Source: Clostridium bovifaecis (GTDB lineage: Bacteria > Bacillota > Clostridia > Clostridiales > Clostridiaceae). Taken from it: a stretch of 64,000 bases of DNA. The notes under the pieces are model-generated. The model saw nothing but the letters and a program-made list of their open reading frames with translations, had not been told where the DNA came from and ran no database searches. The stretch covers positions 1,085,249 through 1,149,248 of the forward strand of contig CP046522.1 in assembly GCA_009738435.1 (NCBI GenBank), written 5' to 3'. A program made the translations under genes and the position numbers. This document shows, one piece after another, positions 37,461-46,662 of this stretch. Positions within the stretch are counted from its first letter, which is position 1. Each line of letters opens with the position of its first letter.

Positions 37461-37510
37461 AAATAGAAGTTAGAGCATAATTTCATTATAATACTCTAGC
37501 TTCTATTTAT
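37461..37510. terminator. Bidirectional terminator between convergent operons
   Basis: AAATAGAAGTTAGAG (37461-37475) pairs with CTCTAGCTTCTATTT (37494-37508) through 15 positions with one G-T pair, with A-rich and T-rich flanks, serving the plus-strand queuine genes and the minus-strand ABC exporter. Confidence 0.75.
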
Positions 37511-37542
37511 ATACTTTCTTATACTCATTTGTTATTTTACAA

Positions 37543-39204
37543 TTACAAATTGCTATACATCTCTACACCTTTGGCAGCTAATATTCTATATAGAATTAAG
37601 TCAATAACTCCATACAAAACTAACAAGAATACTATGGTTATAGTTAGGGTGAAATTAAGCTTATATATTATGAATCCTAGAAGGCCTGGGATTATGGTAG
37701 TTAATATCCAGCTTATTAACAGATTCATATTTTGTTTTACAGCCTTTTGTTCATTATCCCAATTTAATCTAGGACTATTTAAGTCTATTAGTATGCCAAT
37801 TAGATTTGCAAAAGGTATCACAAGTAGTCCAGTAATTATAATTAGAATAATTAGTGAAAGAGAAGGCTTAGCTATTAATAAAAGGGAAAGAATAAGCATA
37901 AACATCCCAACTAAACTCATAATCATTCCTGATAAGGCCTTTGATATTATTTGAGTTTTGTAGCTTATAGGCAAAAACTTATTAATAAATAAGTTTCTTC
38001 CTTCTCTTGATATTGAAGTAGAAGATATACCATTGGAGCTAGAAACAAAGGCAAATAACAGTGAAGAACCCGCCATTATAATCGGTAAGTTATTTGGAGC
38101 ATTGATAAAGTTTCTTACCATTTCTAAGTTTCCTATACCTCCAGAGTTAGTAATCAGAGGGAGCAGTAAAAATATAGGCCAAAAGAAATTTATAATTATA
38201 CAATTCATAAAATAAGCAGGAGTTCTAAACAATATTTTAAGTTCTTTTAATGTATAAGCTTTAAGCAAAGAATTTTGCTCTGTTGCTTTAGAGAATTCAA
38301 TAGTACTCAATTTTGTTCTTCTAGATGTAGTTTCGGAAATTCCTATAACTCCTTTAAAATAAAGAGCTTCACCAATAGCAATAAATAGGAACAAACACAA
38401 TAGAGTTAAAGCTATAAACAATCCAAGATTTATAAAGCCTCTGCTTGTAGTATTTTCGGCTAAAGCTAAAGCAGCAAGTTTTGAACTTGGAAATAATTTA
38501 GTAACTAGGCTAATAAGGGAGTTATTCCCCTCAGCGAACATCTTCTGAATTTTTTCTGGGTTTGTAAGATTAGAGGCAGTTCTTTGCATTAATATATTTA
38601 TTCCTACACCAATAAATATTGCAATTATTCCTCCAATCATCTTGAATCGATCCTTATTTTTGGCAGTATTCGCAAATCGCATAATCACCATTACTAATAT
38701 AGAAGAGATTACTAATGGTATTATAGGGATAGTTAAAAATATCAATATACCAAATATATAATATAAGATTCCAGCACCATCTTTAAAACCATAAGTTGCT
38801 ATAATAGGAGCTAAAACTATGAATTGAGTTAGGTATTCATAAATTAACACTACAATTAGCTTTGCACCAAGTATTTGCGATGGCTTAAATGGGAGCGGCA
38901 GCAAGTAGTCTACATCCATAGAAAAATAAAATGTGCCCATTACGTAAAATATTCCTAAAAAGAATATAATTATGCTAGACATAGAAAATCCAAGCCCTAG
39001 GATAACTCCCTGCTGCCCTATCTGTGATAGGGTTTCATAAAGCATGTTTACAAAGGTACCTACAGAAAAAGCTAAAGGCAAAAAGCATACTGTTAAAAGC
39101 AATATGAAAGCTAAGCCTTTTAACTTGAATTTTCCTGTGCTTTTTCCAAAAGACTCTCCATTGGTTTTTAGTAAGACTTTTGTTAATGCTATAAATTTAT
39201 TCAT
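37543..39204 (-). CDS. ABC exporter membrane subunit
   Basis: 553 residues with about 12-14 hydrophobic segments and no nucleotide-binding motif. Polar landmarks include FYFSMDVDYLLPLPFKPSQI, which recurs in clostridial putative ABC-2-type permeases of this size. It follows the ATPase gene with an 8-base overlap, so the two proteins are translationally coupled. The pair is probably an exporter of an unknown compound, such as a lipid, peptide or drug. No duplicate ATPase or binding protein is nearby. Confidence 0.85.
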   Translation of the reverse strand: MNKFIALTKVLLKTNGESFGKSTGKFKLKGLAFILLLTVCFLPLAFSVGTFVNMLYETLSQIGQQGVILGLGFSMSSIIIFFLGIFYVMGTFYFSMDVDYLLPLPFKPSQILGAKLIVVLIYEYLTQFIVLAPIIATYGFKDGAGILYYIFGILIFLTIPIIPLVISSILVMVIMRFANTAKNKDRFKMIGGIIAIFIGVGINILMQRTASNLTNPEKIQKMFAEGNNSLISLVTKLFPSSKLAALALAENTTSRGFINLGLFIALTLLCLFLFIAIGEALYFKGVIGISETTSRRTKLSTIEFSKATEQNSLLKAYTLKELKILFRTPAYFMNCIIINFFWPIFLLLPLITNSGGIGNLEMVRNFINAPNNLPIIMAGSSLLFAFVSSSNGISSTSISREGRNLFINKFLPISYKTQIISKALSGMIMSLVGMFMLILSLLLIAKPSLSLIILIIITGLLVIPFANLIGILIDLNSPRLNWDNEQKAVKQNMNLLISWILTTIIPGLLGFIIYKLNFTLTITIVFLLVLYGVIDLILYRILAAKGVEMYSNL

Positions 39205-39922
39205 TTTCAGTCATCTCCAAGAATATTTTTTCTAAAGATTCATTTTTGCTAGCATGATTTTTAAGCTCATCAAGACATCCAGAAAATAAAATCTTCCCTT
39301 TATTAATGATAGCAACCTTATCACAAAGCCTTTCAGCAACTTCAAGAACGTGGGTTGAGAAGAAAACAGTTTTACCACTGTCAGCATGTTCTCTCATAAG
39401 TTGCTTTAGAGAATAAGAGGATTTAGGGTCTAATCCTGTCATAGGCTCATCTAATATCCATACAGCAGGGTCGTGAAGCATAACTCCCATTATTACTATT
39501 TTTTGTCTCATCCCGTGAGAATAACTTTGAATTTGATCTCCGAGAGCTGTTTGCATCTCAAATCTCTCAGATAAGCTTTCGATTCTAGCCTTTCGCATTC
39601 CTTTTGATACGTTGTAGATATCTGCCATAAAGTTAAGATACTCTATTCCTTTTAGCCTTAGGAACATATCAGGACTGTCAGGTACAAAACCGAACTGCTC
39701 TTTTGCTTCTAGAGGATGGCTTTGAATATCTATTCCATTTATAGTTATATTGCCAGAGTCTGGCTTTAAAATCCCAGTTATCATTTTTATAGTAGTTGTT
39801 TTACCAGCACCGTTGGGACCTAAAAATCCAAAGATCTCTCCATCTTCGATTTCAAGATTAAGATTATCTACTGCTTTGGCAGTTGAATTATAGCTTTTAT
39901 TCACATTTATAAGTTCAATCAT
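39197..39922 (-). CDS. ABC exporter ATPase subunit
   Basis: 241 residues with Walker A GPNGAGKTT, signature YSHGMRQKI (in place of LSGGQ), Walker B WILDEPMTGLD and switch-His in FFSTHVLEV. The signature variant and the adjoining large permease place it in the ABC-2-type exporter branch (bacitracin/Na-export-like). It is the first gene of a two-gene operon, read on the minus strand. Substrate unknown. Confidence 0.93.
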   Translation of the reverse strand: MIELINVNKSYNSTAKAVDNLNLEIEDGEIFGFLGPNGAGKTTTIKMITGILKPDSGNITINGIDIQSHPLEAKEQFGFVPDSPDMFLRLKGIEYLNFMADIYNVSKGMRKARIESLSERFEMQTALGDQIQSYSHGMRQKIVIMGVMLHDPAVWILDEPMTGLDPKSSYSLKQLMREHADSGKTVFFSTHVLEVAERLCDKVAIINKGKILFSGCLDELKNHASKNESLEKIFLEMTENE

Positions 39923-40128
39923 GACTCTACTCCTTACTAAAAATATTTAATAAATTCATTATATAGATATAACGTAGAGTGATAATAAAAAGTTCATGGT
40001 TTAGCCTAAAAATAAATAAACAGAAACTTCTAGTTATTGTAATCACATATAAACTATAGGCTTCTGCTTCGTATTCAGTATTATTGAATTGAATCAGCAT
40101 ATATGGTATCTGATTGCGGCTTGTTTTT

Positions 40129-40266
40129 TTATTTTGTAAGGAGTACTACAGAAACTAGGATTAATGCAGTTCCTATAACAATAGCCATTGTTATTTTTTC
40201 ATTAAATATGCTATGCAGGAAACTTTGATAAAAGAACATATAGATGATGTTAGAAAGAATCTGTAA
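40129..40266 (-). pseudogene. EamA/DMT-type transporter C-terminal remnant
   Basis: On the minus strand a frame without start reads ILSNIIYMFFYQSFLHSIFN then EKITMAIVIGTALILVSVVLLTK and a stop. The last hydrophobic helix with IGTALILVSVVLL is that of DMT-family permeases. Nothing of the other nine helices remains, and a terminator hairpin abuts its upstream edge. It is a relic of a deleted transporter gene between two ABC systems. Confidence 0.5.
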
Positions 40267-40308
40267 AAAAGACCCTCGTGGACGTAATTTGCTCACGAGG
40301 TCTTTTAT
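40267..40308 (+). terminator. Strong hairpin before the amino-acid ABC operon
   Basis: AAAAGACCCTCGTG (40267-40280) and CACGAGGTCTTTT (40293-40306) pair through ~13 positions with T's on both flanks. It probably isolates the ABC operon from upstream reading. Confidence 0.75.
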
Positions 40309-40328
40309 GAGAAATATATTAAAATATA

Positions 40329-40357
40329 TTGACTTTATTAATTTAGCGTGGTAAAGT
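40329..40357 (+). promoter_or_regulatory. Probable sigma-A promoter of the amino-acid ABC operon
   Basis: TTGACT (40329-40334), 17 bases, TAAAGT (40352-40357), about 35 bases before the start codon at 40393, just past a terminator hairpin. Confidence 0.5.
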
Positions 40358-40392
40358 AATAAATATACTAGATATTTTAGGGGGTTCTAAAA

Positions 40393-41205
40393 ATGAAAAA
40401 GAGATTAAAAAATATATTAGCATTAGGAATTATTGGAGCAACTATGTTAGGATTTGTAGGATGCGGAAGCAAGACAGAGGCAGCAAGTTCTACTGGAGCA
40501 GCAGAAAAGGAAAAGCTTGTTCTTGGATTTGATGATACCTTTGTTCCAATGGGCTTCAAGGATGAAAAGGGAGAAATAGTAGGTTTTGATATAGACCTTG
40601 CAAAGGAATTATCTAAAAAGATTGGTAAAGAAATAACTTTTCAACCAATTGATTGGTCTATGAAAGAGTCAGAGCTTAACTCAGGGAAAATAGACATGAT
40701 ATGGAATGGTTACAGCATAACTGATGAAAGAAAAGAAAAGGTGGCATTTACAAAACCATACTTAGACAATAGGCAAATTATAATAACTCTTGCAGATTCA
40801 AATGTAAAAAGCAAGGCAGATTTAAAGGGTGCAAAGGTAGGGGCTCAAAATCAATCAAGTGCAGTAGATGCCATAAATAAGGAAGCTGATTTAGTAAAGA
40901 GCTTTGCAGATGGTAAGATTTATACTTTTGAAACTAATGATGATGCCCTAAGAGATTTAGAAGCAAAGAGAATTGATGCAGTGGTTGCAGATGAAATTTT
41001 AGCAAGATATTATATAAGTAAAAAAGGTGAAGAAAAATATAAAGTATTAAGTGATGACTTTGGAAGCGAAACTTATGGTGTTGGTGTAAGAAAAGATGAC
41101 AAGGAATTATTAGATAGTATTAATAAAGCTTTTGATGATATGAAAAAAGATGGCAGTGCAAAGACTATTTCTGAAAAATGGTTTGGAGAAGATATATTTA
41201 AATAG
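40393..41205 (+). CDS. Polar amino-acid ABC transporter binding lipoprotein
   Basis: 270 residues with lipobox VGCGSK; family 3 solute-binding protein. Landmarks are VLGFDDTFVPMGFKDEKGEI then VGFDIDLAKELSKKIG (pocket start), WNGYSITDERKEKVAFTKPY, and DAVVADEILARYY. It delivers an amino acid, perhaps cystine, glutamine or arginine, to the permease just downstream. AGGGGG lies ahead of the ATG. One operon with the two following genes at 24 and 19 bases' spacing. Confidence 0.93.
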   Translation: MKKRLKNILALGIIGATMLGFVGCGSKTEAASSTGAAEKEKLVLGFDDTFVPMGFKDEKGEIVGFDIDLAKELSKKIGKEITFQPIDWSMKESELNSGKIDMIWNGYSITDERKEKVAFTKPYLDNRQIIITLADSNVKSKADLKGAKVGAQNQSSAVDAINKEADLVKSFADGKIYTFETNDDALRDLEAKRIDAVVADEILARYYISKKGEEKYKVLSDDFGSETYGVGVRKDDKELLDSINKAFDDMKKDGSAKTISEKWFGEDIFK

Positions 41206-41228
41206 CAACTTTACGGAGGAGGATTTCT

Positions 41229-41870
41229 ATGGACAGCATAATTAACTTATTACCCCAAGTGCTTGAAGGACTTAAAGTAACTTTACAAGTATTTATATTA
41301 ACTTTAGTTTTTTCAATACCTCTTGGAATAGTAGTTTCAATAGGAAGGTTATCAAAAAATAAAATACTGAGCAAGGTAACTGGGGTATATGTATTAATCA
41401 TGAGAGGAACTCCTCTTCTTTTACAAATTGTGTTTATATTCTTTGGATTACCTAATGTAGGCATAACTTTTGATAGATTTCCAGCAGCAATAGTAGCCTT
41501 CACTTTAAACTATGCAGCGTATTTTGCTGAAATATTTAGAGCTGGAATATCCTCAATAGATGAGGGACAGTATGAAGGAGCAAAGGTTCTTGGATTTTCT
41601 CAGAAATATATATTTTTTAGAATAATACTTCCTCAAGCTACTAAAAGAATATTGCCAGCTATGGCTAATGAAGTTATAACCTTAGTAAAGGATACTGCCT
41701 TAGTATATGTACTTGGATTAGACGAGCTTTTAAAGATTGGTAAAATAGCTGCAAATACACAAGCGTCTTTAATGCCGCTAGTTATAATAGGAGTTATATA
41801 TTTACTTTTAATAGGAATATTTACTCAGTTGTTTAGACTTATAGAAAACAGATACAGCTATTATCAATAG
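41229..41870 (+). CDS. Polar amino-acid ABC transporter permease
   Basis: 213 residues of the HisM/GlnP class: MRGTPLLLQIVFIFFGLP near the middle, ~5 membrane helices, and the EAA loop YEGAKVLGFSQKYIFFRIIL that contacts the ATPase. A single permease implies a homodimer. CGGAGGAGG lies upstream of the ATG. Confidence 0.94.
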   Translation: MDSIINLLPQVLEGLKVTLQVFILTLVFSIPLGIVVSIGRLSKNKILSKVTGVYVLIMRGTPLLLQIVFIFFGLPNVGITFDRFPAAIVAFTLNYAAYFAEIFRAGISSIDEGQYEGAKVLGFSQKYIFFRIILPQATKRILPAMANEVITLVKDTALVYVLGLDELLKIGKIAANTQASLMPLVIIGVIYLLLIGIFTQLFRLIENRYSYYQ

Positions 41871-41888
41871 GAGATAGGAGGGAGAATA

Positions 41889-42599
41889 ATGCTTAAAGTA
41901 GAAAACTTAGAAAAGGACTTTAATAAAAATAAAGTTTTAAAGGGAGTAAATCTTGAACTTAGAGAAGGAGAAATTACTGTTATAGTTGGTCCTTCTGGTG
42001 GTGGAAAGACAACACTTTTAAGATGCATAAGTGGACTTACTACTCCTGATAATGGCTCTATTATAATAGGTGATAAGTATTTATATAGGAACGGAAAAGC
42101 TGCATCAAAAAAGACTGAAATAGAGATAAGAAAAAATATTGGACTAGTATTTCAAAATTTTAATTTGTTTCCTCATATGAGTGTCTTAGAAAATATTGCA
42201 GAAGCACCAAGAGTTGTGCTAGGCATTCAGAGGGAAGAAGCTGAAAAAAGAGCTAAAGAAATATTAGGCTTCTTAGGTCTTAGCGATAAAGAAAAGAACT
42301 ATCCCTTTGAATTATCAGGAGGACAAAAGCAAAGGGTTGCCATAGGAAGAGCTCTTGCTATGGAACCTAAGCTTATATGTTTTGATGAGCCTACTTCTGC
42401 ACTAGATCCGGGGCTGAGCGGAGAAGTAGCAAACCTTATTAAAAAATTGAGTCTTGAAAAGTCTATGACGGTTTTAATCATTACCCATGATATGACCTTT
42501 GCAACTCAAGTGGCAGATAGGATTTTATCTATGGATAAGGGAGTGCTAAAGAAAGAGCATATGTATATGGATAAAAATCCAGCAGTTCTAATAAATTAG
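41889..42599 (+). CDS. Polar amino-acid ABC transporter ATPase
   Basis: 236 residues with Walker A GPSGGGKTT, Q-loop FQNFNLFPHMSV, signature LSGGQKQRVAIGRAL, Walker B LICFDEPTSALDP and switch LIITHDM. Typical GlnQ/TcyC type. The terminator overlaps its last codons. It energises the importer encoded just upstream. Confidence 0.95.
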   Translation: MLKVENLEKDFNKNKVLKGVNLELREGEITVIVGPSGGGKTTLLRCISGLTTPDNGSIIIGDKYLYRNGKAASKKTEIEIRKNIGLVFQNFNLFPHMSVLENIAEAPRVVLGIQREEAEKRAKEILGFLGLSDKEKNYPFELSGGQKQRVAIGRALAMEPKLICFDEPTSALDPGLSGEVANLIKKLSLEKSMTVLIITHDMTFATQVADRILSMDKGVLKKEHMYMDKNPAVLIN

Positions 42600-42617
42600 A
42601 GCTGCTGGATTTTCTTA
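42576..42617 (+). terminator. Terminator overlapping the end of the ABC ATPase gene
   Basis: AATCCAGCAG (42576-42585) pairs with CTGCTGGATT (42602-42611), followed by TTCTTATT. The left arm is coding. Confidence 0.8.
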
Positions 42618-42748
42618 TTATTTAAATATTTTATTTGCACTAAGTATGGTAAAATTAATTAAAATGAGGATTCGTATTAGTGTGGTTTAAAAAATAAGGT
42701 TGCTATAGATAAAAAATACAAAGTTACGTACAAAAGGAGTGTCAGATA

Positions 42749-45313
42749 ATGAACGATAGAAATTTTAAAATTGTTGTATCCGGTGATATTTGCATCAATT
42801 CTCTTCAATGGATAACAGAACCTAAAAGCAGCAAGGGCTTAAATTGGCAAACTCATTTAAATATGCATAGTGCTTTGAAACCAGGAGAGTCCTTACTTCT
42901 AGCAAAACTTGTAGCTCTAGCAACTGGAACCTCTGTTATTTCTCCTCAAATAGAGGATATAGAGTCAAACTTATCAAAAGAGATCCTTAGGTCTACTGCA
43001 GAATTAGAGCTTTTTTCTGTACATGGAAGTGGGAAAAATAAGGATAAGGTATATAGAGTAAAGCGTTTTCTTGGATTTACTGGTCCTGTATCAGGAATGC
43101 CGAAGCTACTTCCAATAGTAGATGATAACATTAATGCAGATATAGTTATAATAGATGACGAAAATAATGGTTTTAATTCTAATAAGGATTTTTGGCCTTT
43201 AGCTATAAAATCAATTGAAAAGTCACCAATAGTTTTATATAAAATGAATAATCCTATCGGGTCTAATGCCTTGTGGAAACATCTAGAGAAGTTTCATATT
43301 GATAAGACTATAGTTGTTATAAATAGCGATGATTTACGTTCGAAAGGAGTTAATATAAGTAAGAGTATTTCTTGGGAGAAGACTGCACAGGATTTTGTAT
43401 GGCAGGTTAACAATAATCCTAATCTTGCTTTCCTTGTAGACTGCCATCATCTTATAGTGCCTTTTGGTCTTGAAGGTGCCATATATTGTACAAATAAAGG
43501 AAAGACTGAATCACAGTTATATTTTTTACCATCTGAATTTGAAGGAGAGTCTCTTAAAGAAACACAGGGTAAAATGTATGGACTTACATCCTGTTTTGTT
43601 GCTGGGCTTGCTCGAAGTATTGCTTTAGAAAATAGCAATAATGAAGATTTATCTATATCAATAGGAGAAGGAATACGTGAAGGAATTGTTGCTGCGCATA
43701 AATATTTTATAAATGGTTTTGGTAGGGATGTAGAAGAATATGAATTTCCGAATCCGTCAATATTTGTTAGATGTAAAAATGATACTCTTCAAAAGGAATT
43801 AGTGCAAGATGTAAAGATACCTAATTTGTCAGCAAATTATTATTCTCATTGGTATATACTGAGAGATAAAAGTTCTACTAACTTAGCTGAAATAGCTTAT
43901 GACATTGTAAAAAATGGGGTAAAAAGTGCTCTTAAGTTTATACCAATAGCGCAATTTGGAAATTTGCAAACTGTAGATAGAACAGAAATAGAGAGCTATA
44001 GAGGTATTAAAAACCTTATGTGTGAGTATATTTCTAAAAAGAATACAGTAAGACCACTTTGTATTGCTGTATTTGGAACACCGGGTTCTGGAAAGTCTTT
44101 TGGTGTAACCGAGGTAGCTGCCAGTATTGCACCAGGGTTAATTGAAAAGTTAAATTTTAATTTATCTCAGTTTAGAACACTTTTAGATTTAATTAGTGCT
44201 TTTCATAGGGTAAGAGACCTTTCTTTAGAAGGAAAAATTCCACTGGTATTTTTTGATGAATTTGATTCAGCTTTTGAAGGTAAGTTGGGGTGGCTTAAGT
44301 ATTTTTTAGCTCCTATGCAGGATGGCACCTTTAGAGAAGGAGATTCTATTCATCCTATCGGAAAAGCTATTTTTGTATTTGCTGGAGGAACAAGCACCAC
44401 TTTCAGAGAATTTTGTGGAGAAGATATAAAAGATGAAAATGATAATAAAAAGTTTTTACTAGAGTTCAAGGCAGCAAAGGGGCCGGACTTTATAAGTCGT
44501 TTGAGGGGATATGTAGATATTCTAGGACCAAACCAAACAGACCCTCAATGGGATCAATTATTTATAATTAGAAGAGCAATGCTTTTGCGTTCATTATTAG
44601 AGCGTAAAGTACCTCACCTTATAAGTGATGATGGAAAAGCTCAAATTGACAATGGAGTATTACGAGCAATGCTTAAAATTCCAAGGTATAAACATGAATC
44701 AAGGTCTATGGAAGCTATACTAGAGATGAGCATGTTGACTAATTCAAGAAAGTGGGAACAATCTGATTTACCGTCTAGGGAACAGCTAAGATTGCATGTG
44801 GATGAAGAACAGTTCTTACGTCACTTAATGCATGATGCATTCTTTAGTGAAAAGATAGAAAGCCTTGCAAAGGCCATCCATGAAAGGTACAGGATGCTTA
44901 ATAGTGATTTAGATCCAGATTTTATAGTGCCATGGGAAGAATTAAGTGAAGATCTTAAAGACTCTAATCGAGATGAAGCTAAAAACATTCCTAATTGTCT
45001 ACGTAAAATTAATTATGATCTTGTTTCTGTTAATGGCAATCCATCATTTATAGAATTTACACAAAAGGAACTGGAGATATTAGCAGAAAATAAACATATG
45101 CACAGGTATCGTTATAGAAAAGATGATGACTGGAAGTATGGTAGAGTTAAAGACCATAAGAAAAAAACTGATCCAGCACTTGTGCATTGGGAAAGCCTAC
45201 CGGAGGAAAAGAAAAATAAGACTTATGAAATGGTTAAAGTATGGCCTGAAATATTAGCAAAGGCAAATTTTAAATTAGAAAGAGTAAAATCTCTAAATAC
45301 TTATGATTATTAA
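42749..45313 (+). CDS. PfkB-like / P-loop ATPase / RyR-domain protein
   Basis: 854 residues in one chain. Residues ~1-370 look like a PfkB-type sugar-kinase fold without a clear catalytic GAGD site (SGDICINSLQW, ADIVIIDDENNGF, LIVPFGLEGAIY). A P-loop ATPase follows: Walker A FGTPGSGKS (443-450 core) and Walker B LVFFDEFDS (D503). The C-terminal ~65 residues (HRYRYRKDDDWKYG, then DPALVHWESLPEEKK, ~780-845) are a RyR domain, best known from ryanodine receptors and found in predicted bacterial nucleotide-sensing systems. Ribosome site AAAGGAG. It is monocistronic, with its own terminator. Function unknown; a stress or defence sensor is a possibility. Confidence 0.82.
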   Translation: MNDRNFKIVVSGDICINSLQWITEPKSSKGLNWQTHLNMHSALKPGESLLLAKLVALATGTSVISPQIEDIESNLSKEILRSTAELELFSVHGSGKNKDKVYRVKRFLGFTGPVSGMPKLLPIVDDNINADIVIIDDENNGFNSNKDFWPLAIKSIEKSPIVLYKMNNPIGSNALWKHLEKFHIDKTIVVINSDDLRSKGVNISKSISWEKTAQDFVWQVNNNPNLAFLVDCHHLIVPFGLEGAIYCTNKGKTESQLYFLPSEFEGESLKETQGKMYGLTSCFVAGLARSIALENSNNEDLSISIGEGIREGIVAAHKYFINGFGRDVEEYEFPNPSIFVRCKNDTLQKELVQDVKIPNLSANYYSHWYILRDKSSTNLAEIAYDIVKNGVKSALKFIPIAQFGNLQTVDRTEIESYRGIKNLMCEYISKKNTVRPLCIAVFGTPGSGKSFGVTEVAASIAPGLIEKLNFNLSQFRTLLDLISAFHRVRDLSLEGKIPLVFFDEFDSAFEGKLGWLKYFLAPMQDGTFREGDSIHPIGKAIFVFAGGTSTTFREFCGEDIKDENDNKKFLLEFKAAKGPDFISRLRGYVDILGPNQTDPQWDQLFIIRRAMLLRSLLERKVPHLISDDGKAQIDNGVLRAMLKIPRYKHESRSMEAILEMSMLTNSRKWEQSDLPSREQLRLHVDEEQFLRHLMHDAFFSEKIESLAKAIHERYRMLNSDLDPDFIVPWEELSEDLKDSNRDEAKNIPNCLRKINYDLVSVNGNPSFIEFTQKELEILAENKHMHRYRYRKDDDWKYGRVKDHKKKTDPALVHWESLPEEKKNKTYEMVKVWPEILAKANFKLERVKSLNTYDY

Positions 45314-45328
45314 GAACCTTATAATAGT

Positions 45329-45364
45329 CCAGCAGTTTTATGAAATTAGAACTGCTGGTTTTTT
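45329..45364 (+). terminator. Terminator after the RyR-domain gene
   Basis: CCAGCAGTT (45329-45337) and AACTGCTGG (45350-45358) form a perfect stem followed by TTTTTTATT. Confidence 0.9.
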
Positions 45365-45379
45365 ATTTGACTAAGTCTT

Positions 45380-45453
45380 AAATGAAAGTGTACTTTTGCA
45401 TTTATTTAAAACTTTCCTTTCATTTTGACAGATAAACTTGCAATATCGAATAT
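45380..45453 (+). promoter_or_regulatory. Promoter with overlapping dyad upstream of the ahb operon
   Basis: AAATGAAAG (45380-45388) is the exact complement of CTTTCATTT (45417-45425), and AAAGT-GT-ACTTT lies inside it. The right arm abuts a consensus TTGACA (45425-45430), with a weaker GAATAT at 17 bases' spacing. A repressor site over the promoter is plausible. Confidence 0.4.
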
Positions 45454-45507
45454 ATAGCTTAGGTATAGAGTATAATTTAGATATAAGTTTATTAAGGAGA
45501 GAAAGCT

Positions 45508-46662
45508 ATGCTAGATATTACAAAACTATTATCTTTGAATATAGAAAAAGACTCTATAAGATATGATGAGAGATGCAATAAAAGTACTACAGGAGTTAAA
45601 GAAGGAAGAGGTCCAGTTGTTGTATGGAATATAACTCATAAGTGCAATTATAAATGTGAGCACTGTTATTCAAGTTCTGGAAATTCTAAAGAAGAATTTT
45701 TGTCTTTAAAGGAAGTAAAAAGAATAGTAGACGAATTAGCTTTAGAGAAGGTTCCTGTAATTTTGTTGTCTGGAGGGGAACCGCTTATGAGGAAAGATAT
45801 ATTTAGTATAATTCAATATATAAAAGAAAAAGGAATAAATGTTAGTTTATCTACTAACGGGAGTCTAATTGACGATACTAAAGCTGAGTTGTTGAAGAAA
45901 CTTGGGATCGGTTACGTAGGAATAAGCATAGATGGAAATGAAGAAATTAACGATAGATTTAGGGGAGTCAAAGGAGCTTTTTCTAATTCGTTAAGAGCAA
46001 TCAATAGCTGTAAAAGTGTCAATCAAAAGGTTGGTCTTAGGTTCACTCTTCAGAAGAACAACTTTAAGGAAGTTCCGTATATCTTAGAATTAATGGAGAA
46101 GCTTGATGTGAAAAGGATCTGCTTTTATCATCTAGTTCCTCAAGGTAGAGGAAAAGAGATACAAAATAAAATGCTATCTCCATATGAAACAAGAGAAGTT
46201 ATAGACTATCTATATAACTATTGCAAAGATGAAAAAGTGAATAGGGAAAAAGAGGTACTCACTGTGGATAACCATGCAGATGCACCATATTTATATTTAA
46301 AATTACTAAAAGAAGATAAGAAAAAGGCAGACAAAGTTTTAGATTTACTTAAGATAAATGGTGGAAATAGGTCTGGTATGGCACTTGTAAGCATAGATTG
46401 GAGTGGAAATGTTTATCCTGATCAATTTAGCCATTTTTTGAAGTTAGGAAATTTGAAGGAAAAAAGTTTTCAAGAAATTTGGCATGGGGATAATAAAATA
46501 CTACGCATTCTAAGGGATAGAAAACCTAATTTAAAAGGAAAATGCACAACTTGTAGATGGTCTAATATATGTAATGGGAACTTGAGAGCGAGGGCTTATA
46601 GTATTAGCGAAGATATTTGGGGAGAAGACCCGGGATGCTACTTAAAGGAGTGTGAAAGATGA
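45508..46662 (+). CDS. ahbC: Radical SAM protein, didecarboxysiroheme deacetylase (AhbC) type
   Basis: 384 residues. The radical-SAM cluster is CNYKCEHC (C46, C50, C53), with VILLSGGEPLMRKDI as the SAM-contact strand. The C-terminal extension CTTCRWSNICNGNLRARAYS then DPGCYL resembles the second Fe-S site of NirJ/AhbC. In the siroheme-dependent pathway AhbC removes the acetate side chains of didecarboxysiroheme to give Fe-coproporphyrin III. Genes for AhbD, AhbA and AhbB follow, so the assignment rests on both motif and operon. NirJ (haem d1) is the close alternative, but no other haem-d1 genes are present. AAGGAGAG precedes the start. Confidence 0.82.
   Translation: MLDITKLLSLNIEKDSIRYDERCNKSTTGVKEGRGPVVVWNITHKCNYKCEHCYSSSGNSKEEFLSLKEVKRIVDELALEKVPVILLSGGEPLMRKDIFSIIQYIKEKGINVSLSTNGSLIDDTKAELLKKLGIGYVGISIDGNEEINDRFRGVKGAFSNSLRAINSCKSVNQKVGLRFTLQKNNFKEVPYILELMEKLDVKRICFYHLVPQGRGKEIQNKMLSPYETREVIDYLYNYCKDEKVNREKEVLTVDNHADAPYLYLKLLKEDKKKADKVLDLLKINGGNRSGMALVSIDWSGNVYPDQFSHFLKLGNLKEKSFQEIWHGDNKILRILRDRKPNLKGKCTTCRWSNICNGNLRARAYSISEDIWGEDPGCYLKECER

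Noticed and set aside
37529..37954. 141-codon plus-strand frame
   Set aside because: Antisense to the ABC permease; no ribosome site and no recognisable product.
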